Shown here in pieces: positions 15,939 through 24,889 of a DNA stretch of 64,000 nucleotides (positions within the stretch are counted from its first letter, which is position 1; the number at the start of each line of letters is the position of its first letter). This stretch comes from Parahoeflea halophila (GTDB taxonomy: Bacteria > Pseudomonadota > Alphaproteobacteria > Rhizobiales > Rhizobiaceae), in assembly GCF_900220985.1 (NCBI RefSeq), contig NZ_OCPC01000006.1, positions 79,256-143,255 of the forward strand, written 5' to 3'. A model generated the notes under the pieces. It saw only the letters and a list, made by a program, of their open reading frames with translations, was not told the DNA's origin and made no database searches. Made by a program: the position numbers and the translations under genes.

Positions 15939-16703
15939 ATGGCCAAAGACAAAACCGGATCTGACAATGCCCTGTCAAAACGCAGTGCCGCCGGGTCTGC
16001 GGGCAATGTGCCTGTGTCATCGCGCTCCGAGATCGCAGCCTTCCTCTCAGCCGCTAAGTCTGTCGTTCCCGCAGCCACCGGTTCCGGACGACTGGCCTTT
16101 TCGCTTGATGCCACGATGAGCCGTCAACCGACCTGGGACAGCGCCTGCAAACTTCAGGCGGAGATGTTCGACGCCGTCGGCAAAACCGGCGGTCTGTCTG
16201 TGCAGCTTGTCTATTTCCGCGGTCTTGGCGAATGCCGCGCCTCACGCTGGGTCGACGACACCCGCCAGCTTGCCGATCTGATGTCCCGAATCGACTGCCG
16301 AGGCGGCCAGACCCAGATCGGACGGTTGCTGCGCCATGTCGCCGACGAGGCCAGGAAGAACCCGGTAAGCGCGCTCGTCTATATCGGCGATGCGATGGAA
16401 GAAGACATCGACAAGCTCGCCGTCATCGCTGGTGAACTGGCCCTGCGAAAAGTGCCATGCTTCATGTTTCATGAAGGCCACGATCCGGCTGCGGCAACGG
16501 GATTTCGCGAAATTGCCCGTGTCACCGGCGGCGCCTATGTCCGCTTCGATCAGAATGCCGCATCGGAACTCGCGGCATTGCTGCGCGCTGTCGCAGCCTA
16601 TGCGACCGGCGGCCGGCTGGCGCTGGAAAGATCGGGAGCAAAGGCCGCTCAGCTGTTGCTGGAACAGCTCGGACCGGGACCGTCCGGGGATGGAGGATCC
16701 TAA
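15939..16703 (+). CDS. VWA-like domain protein paired with a J-domain protein
   Basis: A 254-residue soluble protein with a von Willebrand A fold: after a 45-residue polar leader the first strand reads LAFSLDATMSRQ, giving an almost classical metal-site triad (D57, T59, S61), followed later by GGQTQIGRLLRHV (the second metal-loop Thr), ALVYIGDAMEED, and FHEGHD. Such domains bind partner proteins through Mg2+. The stop is 5 bp before the start of a membrane-anchored J-domain protein, so the pair is almost surely one operon. I do not know a named function; chaperone-assisted assembly of an envelope or metal complex is a guess. Confidence 0.78.
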   Translation: MAKDKTGSDNALSKRSAAGSAGNVPVSSRSEIAAFLSAAKSVVPAATGSGRLAFSLDATMSRQPTWDSACKLQAEMFDAVGKTGGLSVQLVYFRGLGECRASRWVDDTRQLADLMSRIDCRGGQTQIGRLLRHVADEARKNPVSALVYIGDAMEEDIDKLAVIAGELALRKVPCFMFHEGHDPAAATGFREIARVTGGAYVRFDQNAASELAALLRAVAAYATGGRLALERSGAKAAQLLLEQLGPGPSGDGGS

Positions 16704-16708
16704 CGATC

Positions 16709-17404
16709 ATGAGTGCGATTGCGGTGTTTTTGGGTGGGCTGCTGATCCTGATGGCTCTGGTGGCGGGCGTGCTCAGCGTCAAGCCTTCCGCCCTGGCCAC
16801 TACCCTGCGCTATGGCTTTCCTGTCGCCGCTGCGGGGGTGGGGGCTGTCCTCACCCTGCTTGGACGGGCCGGGCTCGGCATTCCGCTGCTTATGTTTTCC
16901 GCAGTGCTTTATACGCGCGCGCGTCGCGCTGCCCGCGCCACACGCCAACCGGGCGGCCAATCCTATGTCCGTTCAGCGGCGCTGGAAATGGAGCTCGATC
17001 TCGACACCGGCGAGATGAACGGCCTGGTGCTGGCGGGAAGCTTCGAGGGTGCCGAACTCAACCATCTCGACGAACCCGATCTTATGCAACTGCATGCTGA
17101 ACTGGCCGCCGATGCCGAGAGTCTCGGTCTACTGGAAGCGTATCTTGACCGCCGAACGCCCGACTGGCGTGCCAGCTTTGACATGGATGACGACGCGGGC
17201 GTGGGAGCTTCGCATGGCTCGGGCGCCATGACACAGAAGGAGGCTTACGAGGTCCTTGGTCTTGGCCCGGGGGCGAGTGAAGCCGAGATCCGCGAGGCGC
17301 ATCGCCGCCTCATGAAGCGGATGCATCCCGATGCGGGCGGGTCTGCCTTTCTTGCTGGCCGCATCAACGAGGCCAAAGCTGTTCTCTTGAGTCGACATGA
17401 CTGA
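16709..17404 (+). CDS. Membrane-anchored J-domain (DnaJ-like) protein
   Basis: A 231-residue co-chaperone. Two or three hydrophobic helices occupy residues 1-67 (FLGGLLILMALVAGVLSV; GFPVAAAGVGAVLTLLG). A cytosolic acidic linker contains a conserved-looking EMELDLDTGEMNGLVLAGSF segment. The J domain is at the C-terminus (about 173-231: EAYEVLGLGPGASEAEIREA, then MHPDAGG with the HPD triad that stimulates DnaK). The C-terminal placement resembles DjlA/Tim14-type proteins rather than DnaJ. Co-operonic with the VWA protein, suggesting the two act on the same client. Confidence 0.85.
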   Translation: MSAIAVFLGGLLILMALVAGVLSVKPSALATTLRYGFPVAAAGVGAVLTLLGRAGLGIPLLMFSAVLYTRARRAARATRQPGGQSYVRSAALEMELDLDTGEMNGLVLAGSFEGAELNHLDEPDLMQLHAELAADAESLGLLEAYLDRRTPDWRASFDMDDDAGVGASHGSGAMTQKEAYEVLGLGPGASEAEIREAHRRLMKRMHPDAGGSAFLAGRINEAKAVLLSRHD

Positions 17405-17460
17405 ATTCCCCGAATACGCAGTACAAAAAACGTGGATAGTCCGGGACTGGGACTCCCGGA

Positions 17461-17489
17461 CGCAGCGCTGAACAAGCGCTGCGCATTTT
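17461..17489 (+). terminator. Terminator after the VWA/J-domain operon
   Basis: Stem CGCAGCGC (17461-17468) / GCGCTGCG (17476-17483) followed by C and five T. A second hairpin lies just before it (17439-17446 with 17454-17461). It ends six bases before the dacA stop codon on the other strand, where the two units converge. Confidence 0.75.
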
Positions 17490-17494
17490 TCAGT

Positions 17495-18895
17495 TCAGTT
17501 GGCTGTTGCCCAACAGGCATAACCCTTCTTCTTCAGTGTGGCGCAGGCGCGCGTCGCGGCAGCCTGACCGTCAAATCCGCCGAACCGTGCCCGGTACAGC
17601 TGCTCATTGCCCTTGGCATAGGCCATCGTGAACGGCTCGGTGCCGGTCAGCGAGTTACCGCCAGCGTCCTGTGCCTCGGTCAGCAGCGCCACTGCCGCAT
17701 TGCGGTCCGGCATCGCGCCGATCTGGATCATCCAACCGTCCCTGGGGGCGGTCGACGCGGTGGTGACCGGATCGATAGCCTCGTTCGGCGCGGCTGCCAC
17801 CGGCATTGGCGGGACCACAGCCGGGGCTGGCGTCGGGATGGCGACTTTCTGAGCGATCAGCGAATTGACCAGCGCGGAGCGGCCTACGACCGGTTCCGGT
17901 GTCGGCGCCGCATAGGCGAAGGCCAGCCGCTGATTTGCCTCATGTCGTTGCGACGGCACCGGCCCAACCTTGGGAAGCTCCAGCGCTGCAACGTCGATGG
18001 CCATGTTCGTCATCGCGCCACGGGCAATCAGATTGCCGGAGCCGCGGGTGGAGGCCTTGGGCAGATAGCGTGCGATCAGGTCTTTCATCTGTGCGTTGCG
18101 GCTGGCGCCCGTACGCCCGCCCATGACGACGGCGACAATCGAGCGGTCCCTGTCGATGACCGATGAAACCAGGTTGAAGCCGGATGCGCGGGTATAGCCG
18201 GTCTTGATGCCGTCGACGCCACGTACGGTGCCCAGCAGCCGGTTGTGATTGCCCATCCGGGTCTTGCCGAACGTAAAGGAGCGGGCGGAAAAATACTTGT
18301 ACTGCCGCGGATAATGTTCGCGCAGGGCGATCCCGAGCCGGGCCATGTCCCGTGCGGTCGTCACCTGCTTCGAGTTCGGCAGTCCGTGGGCATTGTGGAA
18401 CGTGGTTTTCGACATGCCCAGTGCGCGGGCCTTGGCCGTCATCATGCGGGCGAACTTTGCTTCTGAACCACCCAGGTGCTCGGCAATCGCGGTCGACGCG
18501 TCATTGGCGGATTTGGTCACCAGCGCATAGATGCCTTGCTCCACAGTGATCGAGCGGCCGGTGCCGACGCCAAGCTTGGTCGGCGGTTCCTTGGCTGCAT
18601 TGGCGGAGAACTTGATCCGCGTATCTAGCCTGATGGCGCCGCGCTCAAGCGCTTCGAACACCAGGTAAAGCGTCATCATCTTGGTCAGGGAGGCGGGATA
18701 GCGCAGCTCGTCGGCATCGTGGGCATACAGTGTCTTACCTGTCTTGGCGTCGACCACAATGCCTGCATATTTCGAATTGGCGGCTGCCGGCGCGCTTCCC
18801 AAAGCCAGTGCAAGGCCAACAAGGGCAAGCAATTGGAGCACGGAGGAGGAAAGGGCGGCAAACCGGTCGATTGAACTCAATTTACGCTGGTACAC
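17495..18895 (-). CDS. dacA: D-alanyl-D-alanine carboxypeptidase with SPOR domain (DacA/PBP5-like)
   Basis: A 466-residue periplasmic penicillin-binding protein that trims the terminal D-Ala of peptidoglycan. Signal peptide about 1-39 (hydrophobic core LLALVGLALALG, cleaved after APAAA). Active-site motifs: S69-L-T-K72, S129-A-N, and KTG in GIKTGYTRAS near residue 233. A Pro/Ala-rich linker leads to a C-terminal SPOR domain (about 385-466, GWMIQIGAMPDRNAA) that binds denuded glycan at the septum. Start is GTG 18895; a TTG six codons later is possible. It lacks the membrane-anchoring amphipathic helix of E. coli PBP5; the SPOR domain presumably localises it instead. Confidence 0.93.
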   Translation of the reverse strand: MYQRKLSSIDRFAALSSSVLQLLALVGLALALGSAPAAANSKYAGIVVDAKTGKTLYAHDADELRYPASLTKMMTLYLVFEALERGAIRLDTRIKFSANAAKEPPTKLGVGTGRSITVEQGIYALVTKSANDASTAIAEHLGGSEAKFARMMTAKARALGMSKTTFHNAHGLPNSKQVTTARDMARLGIALREHYPRQYKYFSARSFTFGKTRMGNHNRLLGTVRGVDGIKTGYTRASGFNLVSSVIDRDRSIVAVVMGGRTGASRNAQMKDLIARYLPKASTRGSGNLIARGAMTNMAIDVAALELPKVGPVPSQRHEANQRLAFAYAAPTPEPVVGRSALVNSLIAQKVAIPTPAPAVVPPMPVAAAPNEAIDPVTTASTAPRDGWMIQIGAMPDRNAAVALLTEAQDAGGNSLTGTEPFTMAYAKGNEQLYRARFGGFDGQAAATRACATLKKKGYACWATAN

Positions 18896-19097
18896 TGGAA
18901 CTCACTCATGAACTTGCGGGTGAAAGGGTTTCTGACCGACGCCCTCCATGATCAGTCATTGTGGTGGATCTTAGTGCGCCGTCGTTACCAATCCGTTTAT
19001 GATGAATCATTCCTTTCCGCAGTCCGTCCCGAAAACGCTCAGGACAAAAGACCTCGCTGTGCCCGAGTGAAACGGGAAAATCCATCTGAGGTTTTGG

Positions 19098-19136
19098 TGC
19101 GACGCACAATATAGCTTGACAATTTTGTGCGCTGCA
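19098..19136. promoter_or_regulatory. Paired TGC-N3-GCA sites around the phasin promoter
   Basis: TGCGACGCA (19098-19106) and TGCGCTGCA (19128-19136) flank a TTGACA -35 box (19116-19121; TAAATC at 19139-19144 is a possible -10 after 17 bases). Together they form an imperfect 14-bp inverted repeat. The repressor PhaR of PHA-producing alphaproteobacteria binds TGC-rich CTGC-N3/4-GCAG sites at phasin promoters, and both copies match that core. PhaR control is therefore likely but inferred. Confidence 0.55.
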
Positions 19137-19181
19137 CCTAAATCTCGGTCACCAACTTCCCCAACGAGAGGAAACCTTGAG

Positions 19182-19511
19182 ATGATGAATTTTGACAGCA
19201 CTTCGAAGATGAGCAAGGAAGCCATGGACAGCATGCTGACCACGATGTCCTCGATGACCAAGGGTTTCCAGCAGATCGCTGCTGAAGCGACCGAATATTC
19301 CAAGAAGTCCTATGAAGACGGCACCGCCACTGTCGAAAAGCTGGTCTCTGCCAAGAGCCTCGACAAGGCGATCGAAATTCAGACCGACTACGCCAAGAAT
19401 TCCTACGAGGCATTCGTTGCCCAGGCTACCAAGATGAGCGAACTCTACGCCGACATCGCCAAGGAAGCCTACAAGCCTTTCGAAAAAGCTGCCGCCAAGG
19501 CTTCCGCCTAA
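19182..19511 (+). CDS. Phasin (PHA granule-associated protein)
   Basis: A 109-residue phasin that coats polyhydroxyalkanoate granules. It is helical and amphipathic throughout, with the Phasin_2 pattern MTKGFQQIAAEATEYSKKSY, then KLVSAKSLDKAIEIQTDYAK, then YEAFVAQATKMSELYADIAK. ATG 19182 (or 19185) follows AGAGGAAA by about 9 bases. High Lys/Ala/Ser content and a terminal AAAKASA tail are typical. Monocistronic, with its own promoter (TTGACA at 19116) and terminator. It implies that the organism stores PHB; no phaA, phaB or phaC lies in the window. Confidence 0.88.
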   Translation: MMNFDSTSKMSKEAMDSMLTTMSSMTKGFQQIAAEATEYSKKSYEDGTATVEKLVSAKSLDKAIEIQTDYAKNSYEAFVAQATKMSELYADIAKEAYKPFEKAAAKASA

Positions 19512-19559
19512 GCGCTGGTAGCGATCAGCCGCGAACAGCGGCTGAGCGAAAATTTTCAA

Positions 19560-19590
19560 CCCGGCCGCATACTCTGCGGTCGGGTTTTTT
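19560..19590 (+). terminator. Rho-independent terminator of the phasin gene
   Basis: 10-bp stem (19560-19569 with 19575-19584, one G-U pair) and a 5-base loop, then six T. A textbook terminator 48 bases after the phasin stop. Confidence 0.88.
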
Positions 19591-19743
19591 CGTCAATCCC
19601 TACGCCGATGGAAATCTCTTCCTTCCTCAATCAAGGGGGCTTAAAATCCCCGCAGGAAAGACTAAGTTAGGTGCAATGCCCGGTGCTTCGTTTTCGCGCG
19701 CGCCGGGTGCACATGACAGGATTTGGCCAGAGTGATTGAAAGC

Positions 19744-20091
19744 ATGAATCTGATACGCTTGCAGGCGGACAAGAAAAGCGATGGCGGGGACTCCGGAAGG
19801 GGCACATCCGTCATCACTCGGACCAAGCCGCAGCTGAAAAAACCCAGCATGTACAGGGTCTTGCTGCTCAATGATGACTACACCCCGATGGAATTCGTGA
19901 TTCACGTATTGGAGCGCTTTTTCCAGAAGGACCGCGAGCAGGCCACCCGGATCATGCTGCATGTGCACAATCACGGCGTCGGTGAGTGCGGTGTATTCAC
20001 CTACGAAGTGGCGGAAACCAAAGTGACCCAGGTCATGGATTGTGCACGCGAAAATCATCATCCGCTGCAATGCGTGATGGAAAAGAAATGA
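19744..20091 (+). CDS. clpS: ATP-dependent Clp protease adaptor ClpS
   Basis: A 115-residue adaptor that delivers N-degron proteins to ClpAP. The core is clear: [20 protein letters not shown] (substrate-pocket Asn-Asp), [25 protein letters not shown], and [20 protein letters not shown], ending QCVMEKK. The start is ambiguous: ATG 19744 gives the usual length; GTG 19732 and TTG 19723 would add four or seven residues. It is followed by clpA after 10 bp, so the two form an operon. Confidence 0.95.
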   Translation: MNLIRLQADKKSDGGDSGRGTSVITRTKPQLKKPSMYRVLLLNDDYTPMEFVIHVLERFFQKDREQATRIMLHVHNHGVGECGVFTYEVAETKVTQVMDCARENHHPLQCVMEKK

Positions 20092-20101
20092 GGACCTGAA
20101 A

Positions 20102-22639
20102 TTGCCTAGCTTTTCAAACAGTCTCGAGAAGGCGATCCATCAGGCGCTGACCTATGCCAATGAGCGGCATCACGAATATGCCACGCTTGAGCATCTGTTG
20201 CTGGCGTTGATCGAGGATCCGGATGCGGCGGCGGTCATGGGCGCCTGCAATGTCGACATCGACCAGCTGCGCCGCACCGTCAGCGATTACGTCGATAAGG
20301 AACTCGGCAATCTGGTGACCGGTTATGACGAGGATTCCAAGCCGACGTCGGGCTTCCAGCGGGTCATCCAGCGTGCGGTGATTCATGTCCAGTCGTCCGG
20401 TCGCGAAGAGGTGACCGGTGCCAATGTGCTCGTGGCAATCTTTGCCGAGCGCGAAAGCCACGCTGCCTATTTCCTGCAGGAGCAGGAAATGACCCGCTAT
20501 GACGCGGTCAACTTCATCTCACACGGCATCGCCAAGCGCCCCGGGGCCGAAGAAGGCCGTCCGGTGCGCGGGGTCGAGGAGCCGGAATCCGAGTCCGCGA
20601 AAACCGATGGCGTCGGCGAGGAAGCCGGCAAGAAGAAGGGGCAGGATGCGCTGAGCGCCTATTGCGTCAATCTCAACGAGAAGGCCAAGACAGGCAAGAT
20701 CGATCCCCTGATTGGGCGCATGAGTGAGGTCAATCGCACCATCCAGATTCTCTGCCGCCGCTCCAAGAACAATCCGCTCTATGTCGGCGATCCCGGTGTC
20801 GGCAAGACGGCAATAGCGGAAGGGCTGGCCAAGCGCATTGTCGAGGGCGATGTCCCCGACGTGCTGACCGATGCAGTGATCTATTCGCTCGACATGGGCT
20901 CGCTCCTTGCGGGAACCCGTTACCGCGGTGATTTCGAGGAGCGCCTCAAGCAGGTGGTCAAGGAACTTGAGGACCTGCCGGACGCGGTGCTTTTCATCGA
21001 CGAGATCCACACCGTGATCGGCGCCGGCGCCACCTCGGGCGGTGCAATGGACGCCTCCAACCTGCTGAAGCCGGCTCTGTCGTCGGGCGCCATCCGGTGC
21101 ATCGGCTCGACCACCTACAAGGAGTATCGCCAGTTCTTCGAGAAGGACCGGGCTCTTGTGCGCCGTTTCCAGAAGATCGACGTGTCCGAACCGACGATTC
21201 CCGATGCCATCGAGATCCTCAAGGGCCTGAAGCCCTATTTCGAGGAGTATCACAGGGTTGGCTACACCGACGATGCGATCAAGGCTGCTGTCGAACTCTC
21301 GGCGCGCTACATCACCGACCGCAAATTGCCCGACAAGGCAATCGACGTGATCGACGAGACCGGCGCCGCGCAGATGCTGCTGCCTGAAAAGAGCCGCAAG
21401 AAACAGCTGACCGACGTCGAGATCGAGAACACCATCGCCACAATGGCCCGGATTCCGGCCAAGACGGTGTCGAAGGACGACACCGCTGTTCTCGCCAATC
21501 TCGACAAGGAGCTGCGCTCGGTGGTCTATGGCCAGGATACCGCGATCGATGCGCTGACCGCGGCGATCCGCCTGGCCCGCGCCGGCCTGCGCGAACCCGA
21601 CAAGCCGATCGGTTCCTACCTGTTCTCAGGCCCCACGGGCGTCGGCAAGACCGAAGTCGCCAAGCAGCTGGCCTCGTCGCTGGGCGTCGAACTTCTGCGC
21701 TTTGACATGTCGGAATACATGGAGCGCCACACCGTCTCGCGTCTGATCGGTGCGCCTCCCGGCTATGTCGGCTTCGACCAGGGCGGGCTTCTCACCGATG
21801 GCGTCGACCAGCATCCCTACTGCGTGCTGCTGCTTGATGAAATCGAAAAGGCCCATCCGGACCTGTTCAACATCCTGTTGCAGGTCATGGACCACGGCTC
21901 GCTCACAGACCACAACGGCAAGAAGATCGATTTCCGCAACGTGATCCTGATCATGACCACCAATGCGGGTGCGGCCGATGCAGCCAAGGCGGCAATCGGT
22001 TTCGGCTCTTCCAAGCGCGAAGGCGACGACATGGAGGCGATCAACCGGCTGTTCACGCCGGAGTTCCGCAACCGTCTCGATGCCATCATTCCGTTTGCAT
22101 CGCTGCCGACTTCGGTCATCAACATGGTGGTGCAGAAATTCGTGATGCAGCTGGAAGCCCAGCTGGCCGAGCGCAACGTCACCTTCGATCTCGGAGAGGA
22201 CGCGGTCGCCTGGCTTGCCGAGAAAGGCTATGACGAGCGCATGGGCGCCCGGCCGCTTGGCCGCGTCATCCAGGAGAACATCAAGAAGGAACTCGCCAAC
22301 GAGCTTCTCTTCGGCAAGCTCAAGGATGGCGGCACGGTCAAGGTCACCGTCGGCGAAAAAACCGATGGCAAGCATGGCCTGATCCTCGAGGCGGTTCCGG
22401 CCGAAGCGCCGGTCAAGCCCAAAAAGGAGAAAGCGCCGGCCCGGAAGCGCGCTCAGGCCAAGGCCAAAACCGGCACAGCGGAGTCCAAGTCGACGCGCAA
22501 GCCTCCAGCCGGAAAGGGGCCAGCCAAGACCAAGAAGCCGGAGCCCGACGGCGCCGGAGAGGCAAGCGCGGCCGTTGCCGACAAGCCGGCGGCCAAGAAA
22601 ACGTCCAGCGCTGTACCCAAGGTGCCGCGCAAGAAGTAG
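20102..22639 (+). CDS. clpA: ClpA AAA+ unfoldase with long basic tail
   Basis: An 845-residue unfoldase that feeds substrates into ClpP. N domain about 1-145 (two Clp_N repeats), first AAA+ with Walker [14 protein letters not shown] (about 230) and [12 protein letters not shown], second AAA+ with [13 protein letters not shown] (about 512) and [14 protein letters not shown], then a D2-small domain ending in [20 protein letters not shown]. Start is TTG 20102 with AGGA upstream. The C-terminus carries an extra ~80-residue Lys/Ala/Pro-rich, histone-H1-like extension (from about 765), absent from E. coli ClpA (758 aa). Confidence 0.95.
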   Translation: MPSFSNSLEKAIHQALTYANERHHEYATLEHLLLALIEDPDAAAVMGACNVDIDQLRRTVSDYVDKELGNLVTGYDEDSKPTSGFQRVIQRAVIHVQSSGREEVTGANVLVAIFAERESHAAYFLQEQEMTRYDAVNFISHGIAKRPGAEEGRPVRGVEEPESESAKTDGVGEEAGKKKGQDALSAYCVNLNEKAKTGKIDPLIGRMSEVNRTIQILCRRSKNNPLYVGDPGVGKTAIAEGLAKRIVEGDVPDVLTDAVIYSLDMGSLLAGTRYRGDFEERLKQVVKELEDLPDAVLFIDEIHTVIGAGATSGGAMDASNLLKPALSSGAIRCIGSTTYKEYRQFFEKDRALVRRFQKIDVSEPTIPDAIEILKGLKPYFEEYHRVGYTDDAIKAAVELSARYITDRKLPDKAIDVIDETGAAQMLLPEKSRKKQLTDVEIENTIATMARIPAKTVSKDDTAVLANLDKELRSVVYGQDTAIDALTAAIRLARAGLREPDKPIGSYLFSGPTGVGKTEVAKQLASSLGVELLRFDMSEYMERHTVSRLIGAPPGYVGFDQGGLLTDGVDQHPYCVLLLDEIEKAHPDLFNILLQVMDHGSLTDHNGKKIDFRNVILIMTTNAGAADAAKAAIGFGSSKREGDDMEAINRLFTPEFRNRLDAIIPFASLPTSVINMVVQKFVMQLEAQLAERNVTFDLGEDAVAWLAEKGYDERMGARPLGRVIQENIKKELANELLFGKLKDGGTVKVTVGEKTDGKHGLILEAVPAEAPVKPKKEKAPARKRAQAKAKTGTAESKSTRKPPAGKGPAKTKKPEPDGAGEASAAVADKPAAKKTSSAVPKVPRKK

Positions 22640-22682
22640 TCCTGGCGCAACAGGTCCAGTTCGGAAATTCTTTTGAGAAATG

Positions 22683-22710
22683 TCCGGCCCCGCTTGCAAC
22701 CGGGGCCGGA
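22683..22710 (+). terminator. Hairpin after clpA
   Basis: Perfect 10-bp stem TCCGGCCCCG / CGGGGCCGGA (22683-22692 with 22701-22710), 8-base loop, followed only by TTGCG, so the T tract is weak. Probable clpSA transcript end. Confidence 0.6.
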
Positions 22711-22833
22711 TTGCGTTCGGGCGCGGGATGTCGAAGGCCCTGTCACCCGGCCAAGCGGAAATGGCTCGCAACAAGGTAAAATAAGTGGCAGCCATAGTCT
22801 TCGAACGGCCATGAAAAGAGCAAACATGTGGCG

Positions 22834-22858
22834 GGAACGAAAAGCTGGCGAGCGAATT
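22834..22858 (+). promoter_or_regulatory. Weak GGAAC-N18-TT element upstream of the SH3 gene
   Basis: GGAAC at 22834-22838, 18 bases, then TT at 22857-22858. It fits the relaxed RpoE2 pattern but not CGTT, so it is much weaker than the three EcfG promoters at the left end. Given as a possibility only. Confidence 0.2.
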
Positions 22859-22925
22859 GTTGCGGCATAAGCGCCGGGCTTATCTGATCGGGATAGCGGC
22901 GGCTTATCGGACAAAGGAGTTATCC

Positions 22926-23585
22926 ATGCGAAACAACATTGTTATGACCGCTGCTGCCGGCCTGACCGCAGCTCTGCTCTCGAGCACCGCCGCCATGGCG
23001 GACTTCAATGCCACTGCAACCACCGACCTCAACATTCGCAGCGGCCCCGGACCGCAGTACGAAGTGCTGGGCGCCATTGCGAACTCCGATACCGCCACCG
23101 TCAAAGGCTGCATTGAAGGCAGCAAATGGTGTCAGGTCAGCTATAACGGCACGACTGGATGGTCGTATTCGGAATACCTTTCGGCTGATTTCGATGGTCA
23201 GCAGACCGTAATCTCGATGGCGCCGCAGACGGCCGTTGTTCCCGTGGTCGAGAATAACCAGGCTGGGACCAACGCAACCGTTGGCGCCGCCGGAGGCGCA
23301 ATTGCCGGTGCGTTGATCGGTGGTCCTGTCGGTGCAGCAATCGGCGGCGTCGCCGGTGCGACCGCGGGCCTGACGGCATCGCCCCCGCCGACCGTGAAGA
23401 CCTATGTCACCGAAAACCGGATTGACCCGGTCTACCTCGAAGGTGAGGTCGTGGTCGGTGCTGGCGTTCCCGACACCGTCAAACTGTACCCGGTTCCCGA
23501 TTACGAATATCAATATGTCTACATCAACGGTCAGCCGGTCCTGGTCGAGGCAGGCACCCGCCAGATCGTCTATGTCTACCGCTAA
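22926..23585 (+). CDS. Secreted SH3-domain and DUF1236 protein
   Basis: A 219-residue periplasmic protein. Signal peptide about 1-24 (cleaved near AAMADF). Residues 27-80 are a bacterial SH3 domain (ATATTDLNIRSGPGPQYEVLG then WCQVSYNGTTGWSYSEYLSA). A Gly/Ala-rich glycine-zipper-like stretch (AAGGAIAGALIGGPVGAAIGG, about 120-140) precedes a DUF1236 C-terminus (KTYVTENRIDPVYLEGEVVVG and VNGQ-type YVYINGQPVLVEAGTR). AAGGAG before ATG 22926 is strong. Likely binds peptidoglycan; common in rhizobia and often stress-responsive. Single gene between two terminators. Confidence 0.85.
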   Translation: MRNNIVMTAAAGLTAALLSSTAAMADFNATATTDLNIRSGPGPQYEVLGAIANSDTATVKGCIEGSKWCQVSYNGTTGWSYSEYLSADFDGQQTVISMAPQTAVVPVVENNQAGTNATVGAAGGAIAGALIGGPVGAAIGGVAGATAGLTASPPPTVKTYVTENRIDPVYLEGEVVVGAGVPDTVKLYPVPDYEYQYVYINGQPVLVEAGTRQIVYVYR

Positions 23586-23607
23586 GCGGTAACGCGACGC
23601 TGTCAAG

Positions 23608-23639
23608 CGCCTTCGGGGTACTGCCCCGAAGGCGTTTTT
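23608..23639 (+). terminator. Rho-independent terminator after the SH3 gene
   Basis: 11-bp perfect stem CGCCTTCGGGG / CCCCGAAGGCG (23608-23618 with 23624-23634), 5-base loop, then five T. Confidence 0.88.
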
Positions 23640-23785
23640 GTATTCGGACACCAACCTGTCTGCGAACGCGACCGTTGCACCCTTCAGATGTCCGCGAGCA
23701 TCTCCCCGGACAGGCCGGTCAAGCCGTCCGCAAAAGCCCATGCGTGCTGCTTTCAATTGCTCTCGATTGAGGCTAACAGAACAAT

Positions 23786-24514
23786 ATGACAGTTCACCAA
23801 GGCGGCGGCGCGACTTACTGGTTTCTCAAGGGCGCGCGCGGCATTGCATCTCTTCCGGCCATCATTCTCATGAGCGCCTTTGTCGGTTTTTGCGGCTTCG
23901 CCGTTGAGGCCGGCGTCCCGCTCGGTGAAACCGTCTTCATGACCGGCATGATCTGGGCGCTGCCGGCCAAGGTCCTTCTCGTCGGCTCGATTCTTGCCGG
24001 TGTGTCGCTTCCCGCAGCCTTCTTGACCGTGGCGCTGTCCTCGATACGGCTGATGCCGATGGTGGCAGCGCTAATCCCCGAGATCCGCACCCAGAAAACT
24101 CCGACCTGGCTGCTGCTGCTGCTGTCGCATTTCGTCGCGATCACCGCCTACGTCTTCACCATGGAGCGCATCCGAAATGTGCCTTACGAGCATCGGGTGT
24201 CGTTTTTCGCGGGCTTCGGCATGACTGTCACGACGGCCAACATCATTCTGGTTGCGGTGATCTACTCGACAGTTGCCAATCTGCCGGCCATGGTCGCGGG
24301 GGCCCTGTTCTTTCTCACCCCGGTCTATTTCCTCACGTCGATCTGGGCGTCGACGCGCGACAGGGCAGGGCACATCGCCATGGTTGTAGGCCTCGCGCTT
24401 GGGCCCTTGTTTCACCAGGTCGCTCCGGAATTCGATATTCTTTACGCCGGCGTCGTTGGCGGAACGCTGGCATTCATCATAGACCGTGTCTGGAAAGGCG
24501 GGGCGCGTACATGA
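23786..24514 (+). CDS. azlC: AzlC-family branched-chain amino acid exporter subunit
   Basis: A 242-residue inner-membrane protein of the AzlC family, the large subunit of a two-component exporter (LIV-E type) for branched-chain or related amino acids. Five to seven helices are visible; family motifs include GARGIASLPAIILMSAFVGFCGFA at the N-terminus and SSIRLMPMVAALIPEIR in the middle. ATG 23786 has a GAGG upstream at loose spacing. The stop overlaps the azlD start as ATGA (24511-24514), so the subunits are translationally coupled. Confidence 0.9.
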   Translation: MTVHQGGGATYWFLKGARGIASLPAIILMSAFVGFCGFAVEAGVPLGETVFMTGMIWALPAKVLLVGSILAGVSLPAAFLTVALSSIRLMPMVAALIPEIRTQKTPTWLLLLLSHFVAITAYVFTMERIRNVPYEHRVSFFAGFGMTVTTANIILVAVIYSTVANLPAMVAGALFFLTPVYFLTSIWASTRDRAGHIAMVVGLALGPLFHQVAPEFDILYAGVVGGTLAFIIDRVWKGGART

Positions 24515-24882
24515 TCAGCTATCAGAGCTTCGAAGCCTGGTGGTGGCCCTATGTGTTCATCGCCATTGCCGGCTGGCTCGCCACCGATATCTGGCGCTGG
24601 CTTGGCGTGCTGATCGGCAATCGTCTGAAACAGGATTCGGCCGCCCTGACCTGGGTTCGCTCGGTCGCTACCGCGCTGCTTGCCGCGGTGATCGCCAAGC
24701 TCGTGCTCTACCCGGTCGGCGAGCTGCAGAACGTTCCGGTATCGGTGCGTCTGGTCGCAGTGGCTGCAGGTTTCGCCGCTTTCCTGATCAGCGGCAAGCG
24801 CATCTGGGTGGGCATTGCCGTGGCGCTTGGCCTGCTTGCCGGTGGCCAGTTCCTGACCGGCGCACTCATTGATGCCGGATAG
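24511..24882 (+). CDS. azlD: AzlD-domain exporter small subunit
   Basis: A 123-residue membrane protein with four helices, the small AzlD/AzlH-type partner of AzlC: WWWPYVFIAIAGWLATDIWRW at the start, then LTWVRSVATALLAAVIAKLVLYP and two more helices. Start overlaps the azlC stop by 4 bp. Typical pairing for amino acid efflux; no regulator sits next to it. Confidence 0.88.
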   Translation: MISYQSFEAWWWPYVFIAIAGWLATDIWRWLGVLIGNRLKQDSAALTWVRSVATALLAAVIAKLVLYPVGELQNVPVSVRLVAVAAGFAAFLISGKRIWVGIAVALGLLAGGQFLTGALIDAG

Positions 24883-24889
24883 GGCAACG

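Noticed and set aside
22834-22858. A fourth EcfG promoter upstream of the SH3 gene
   Set aside because: The -10 does not match CGTT; kept only as a low-confidence site and not counted as part of the regulon.
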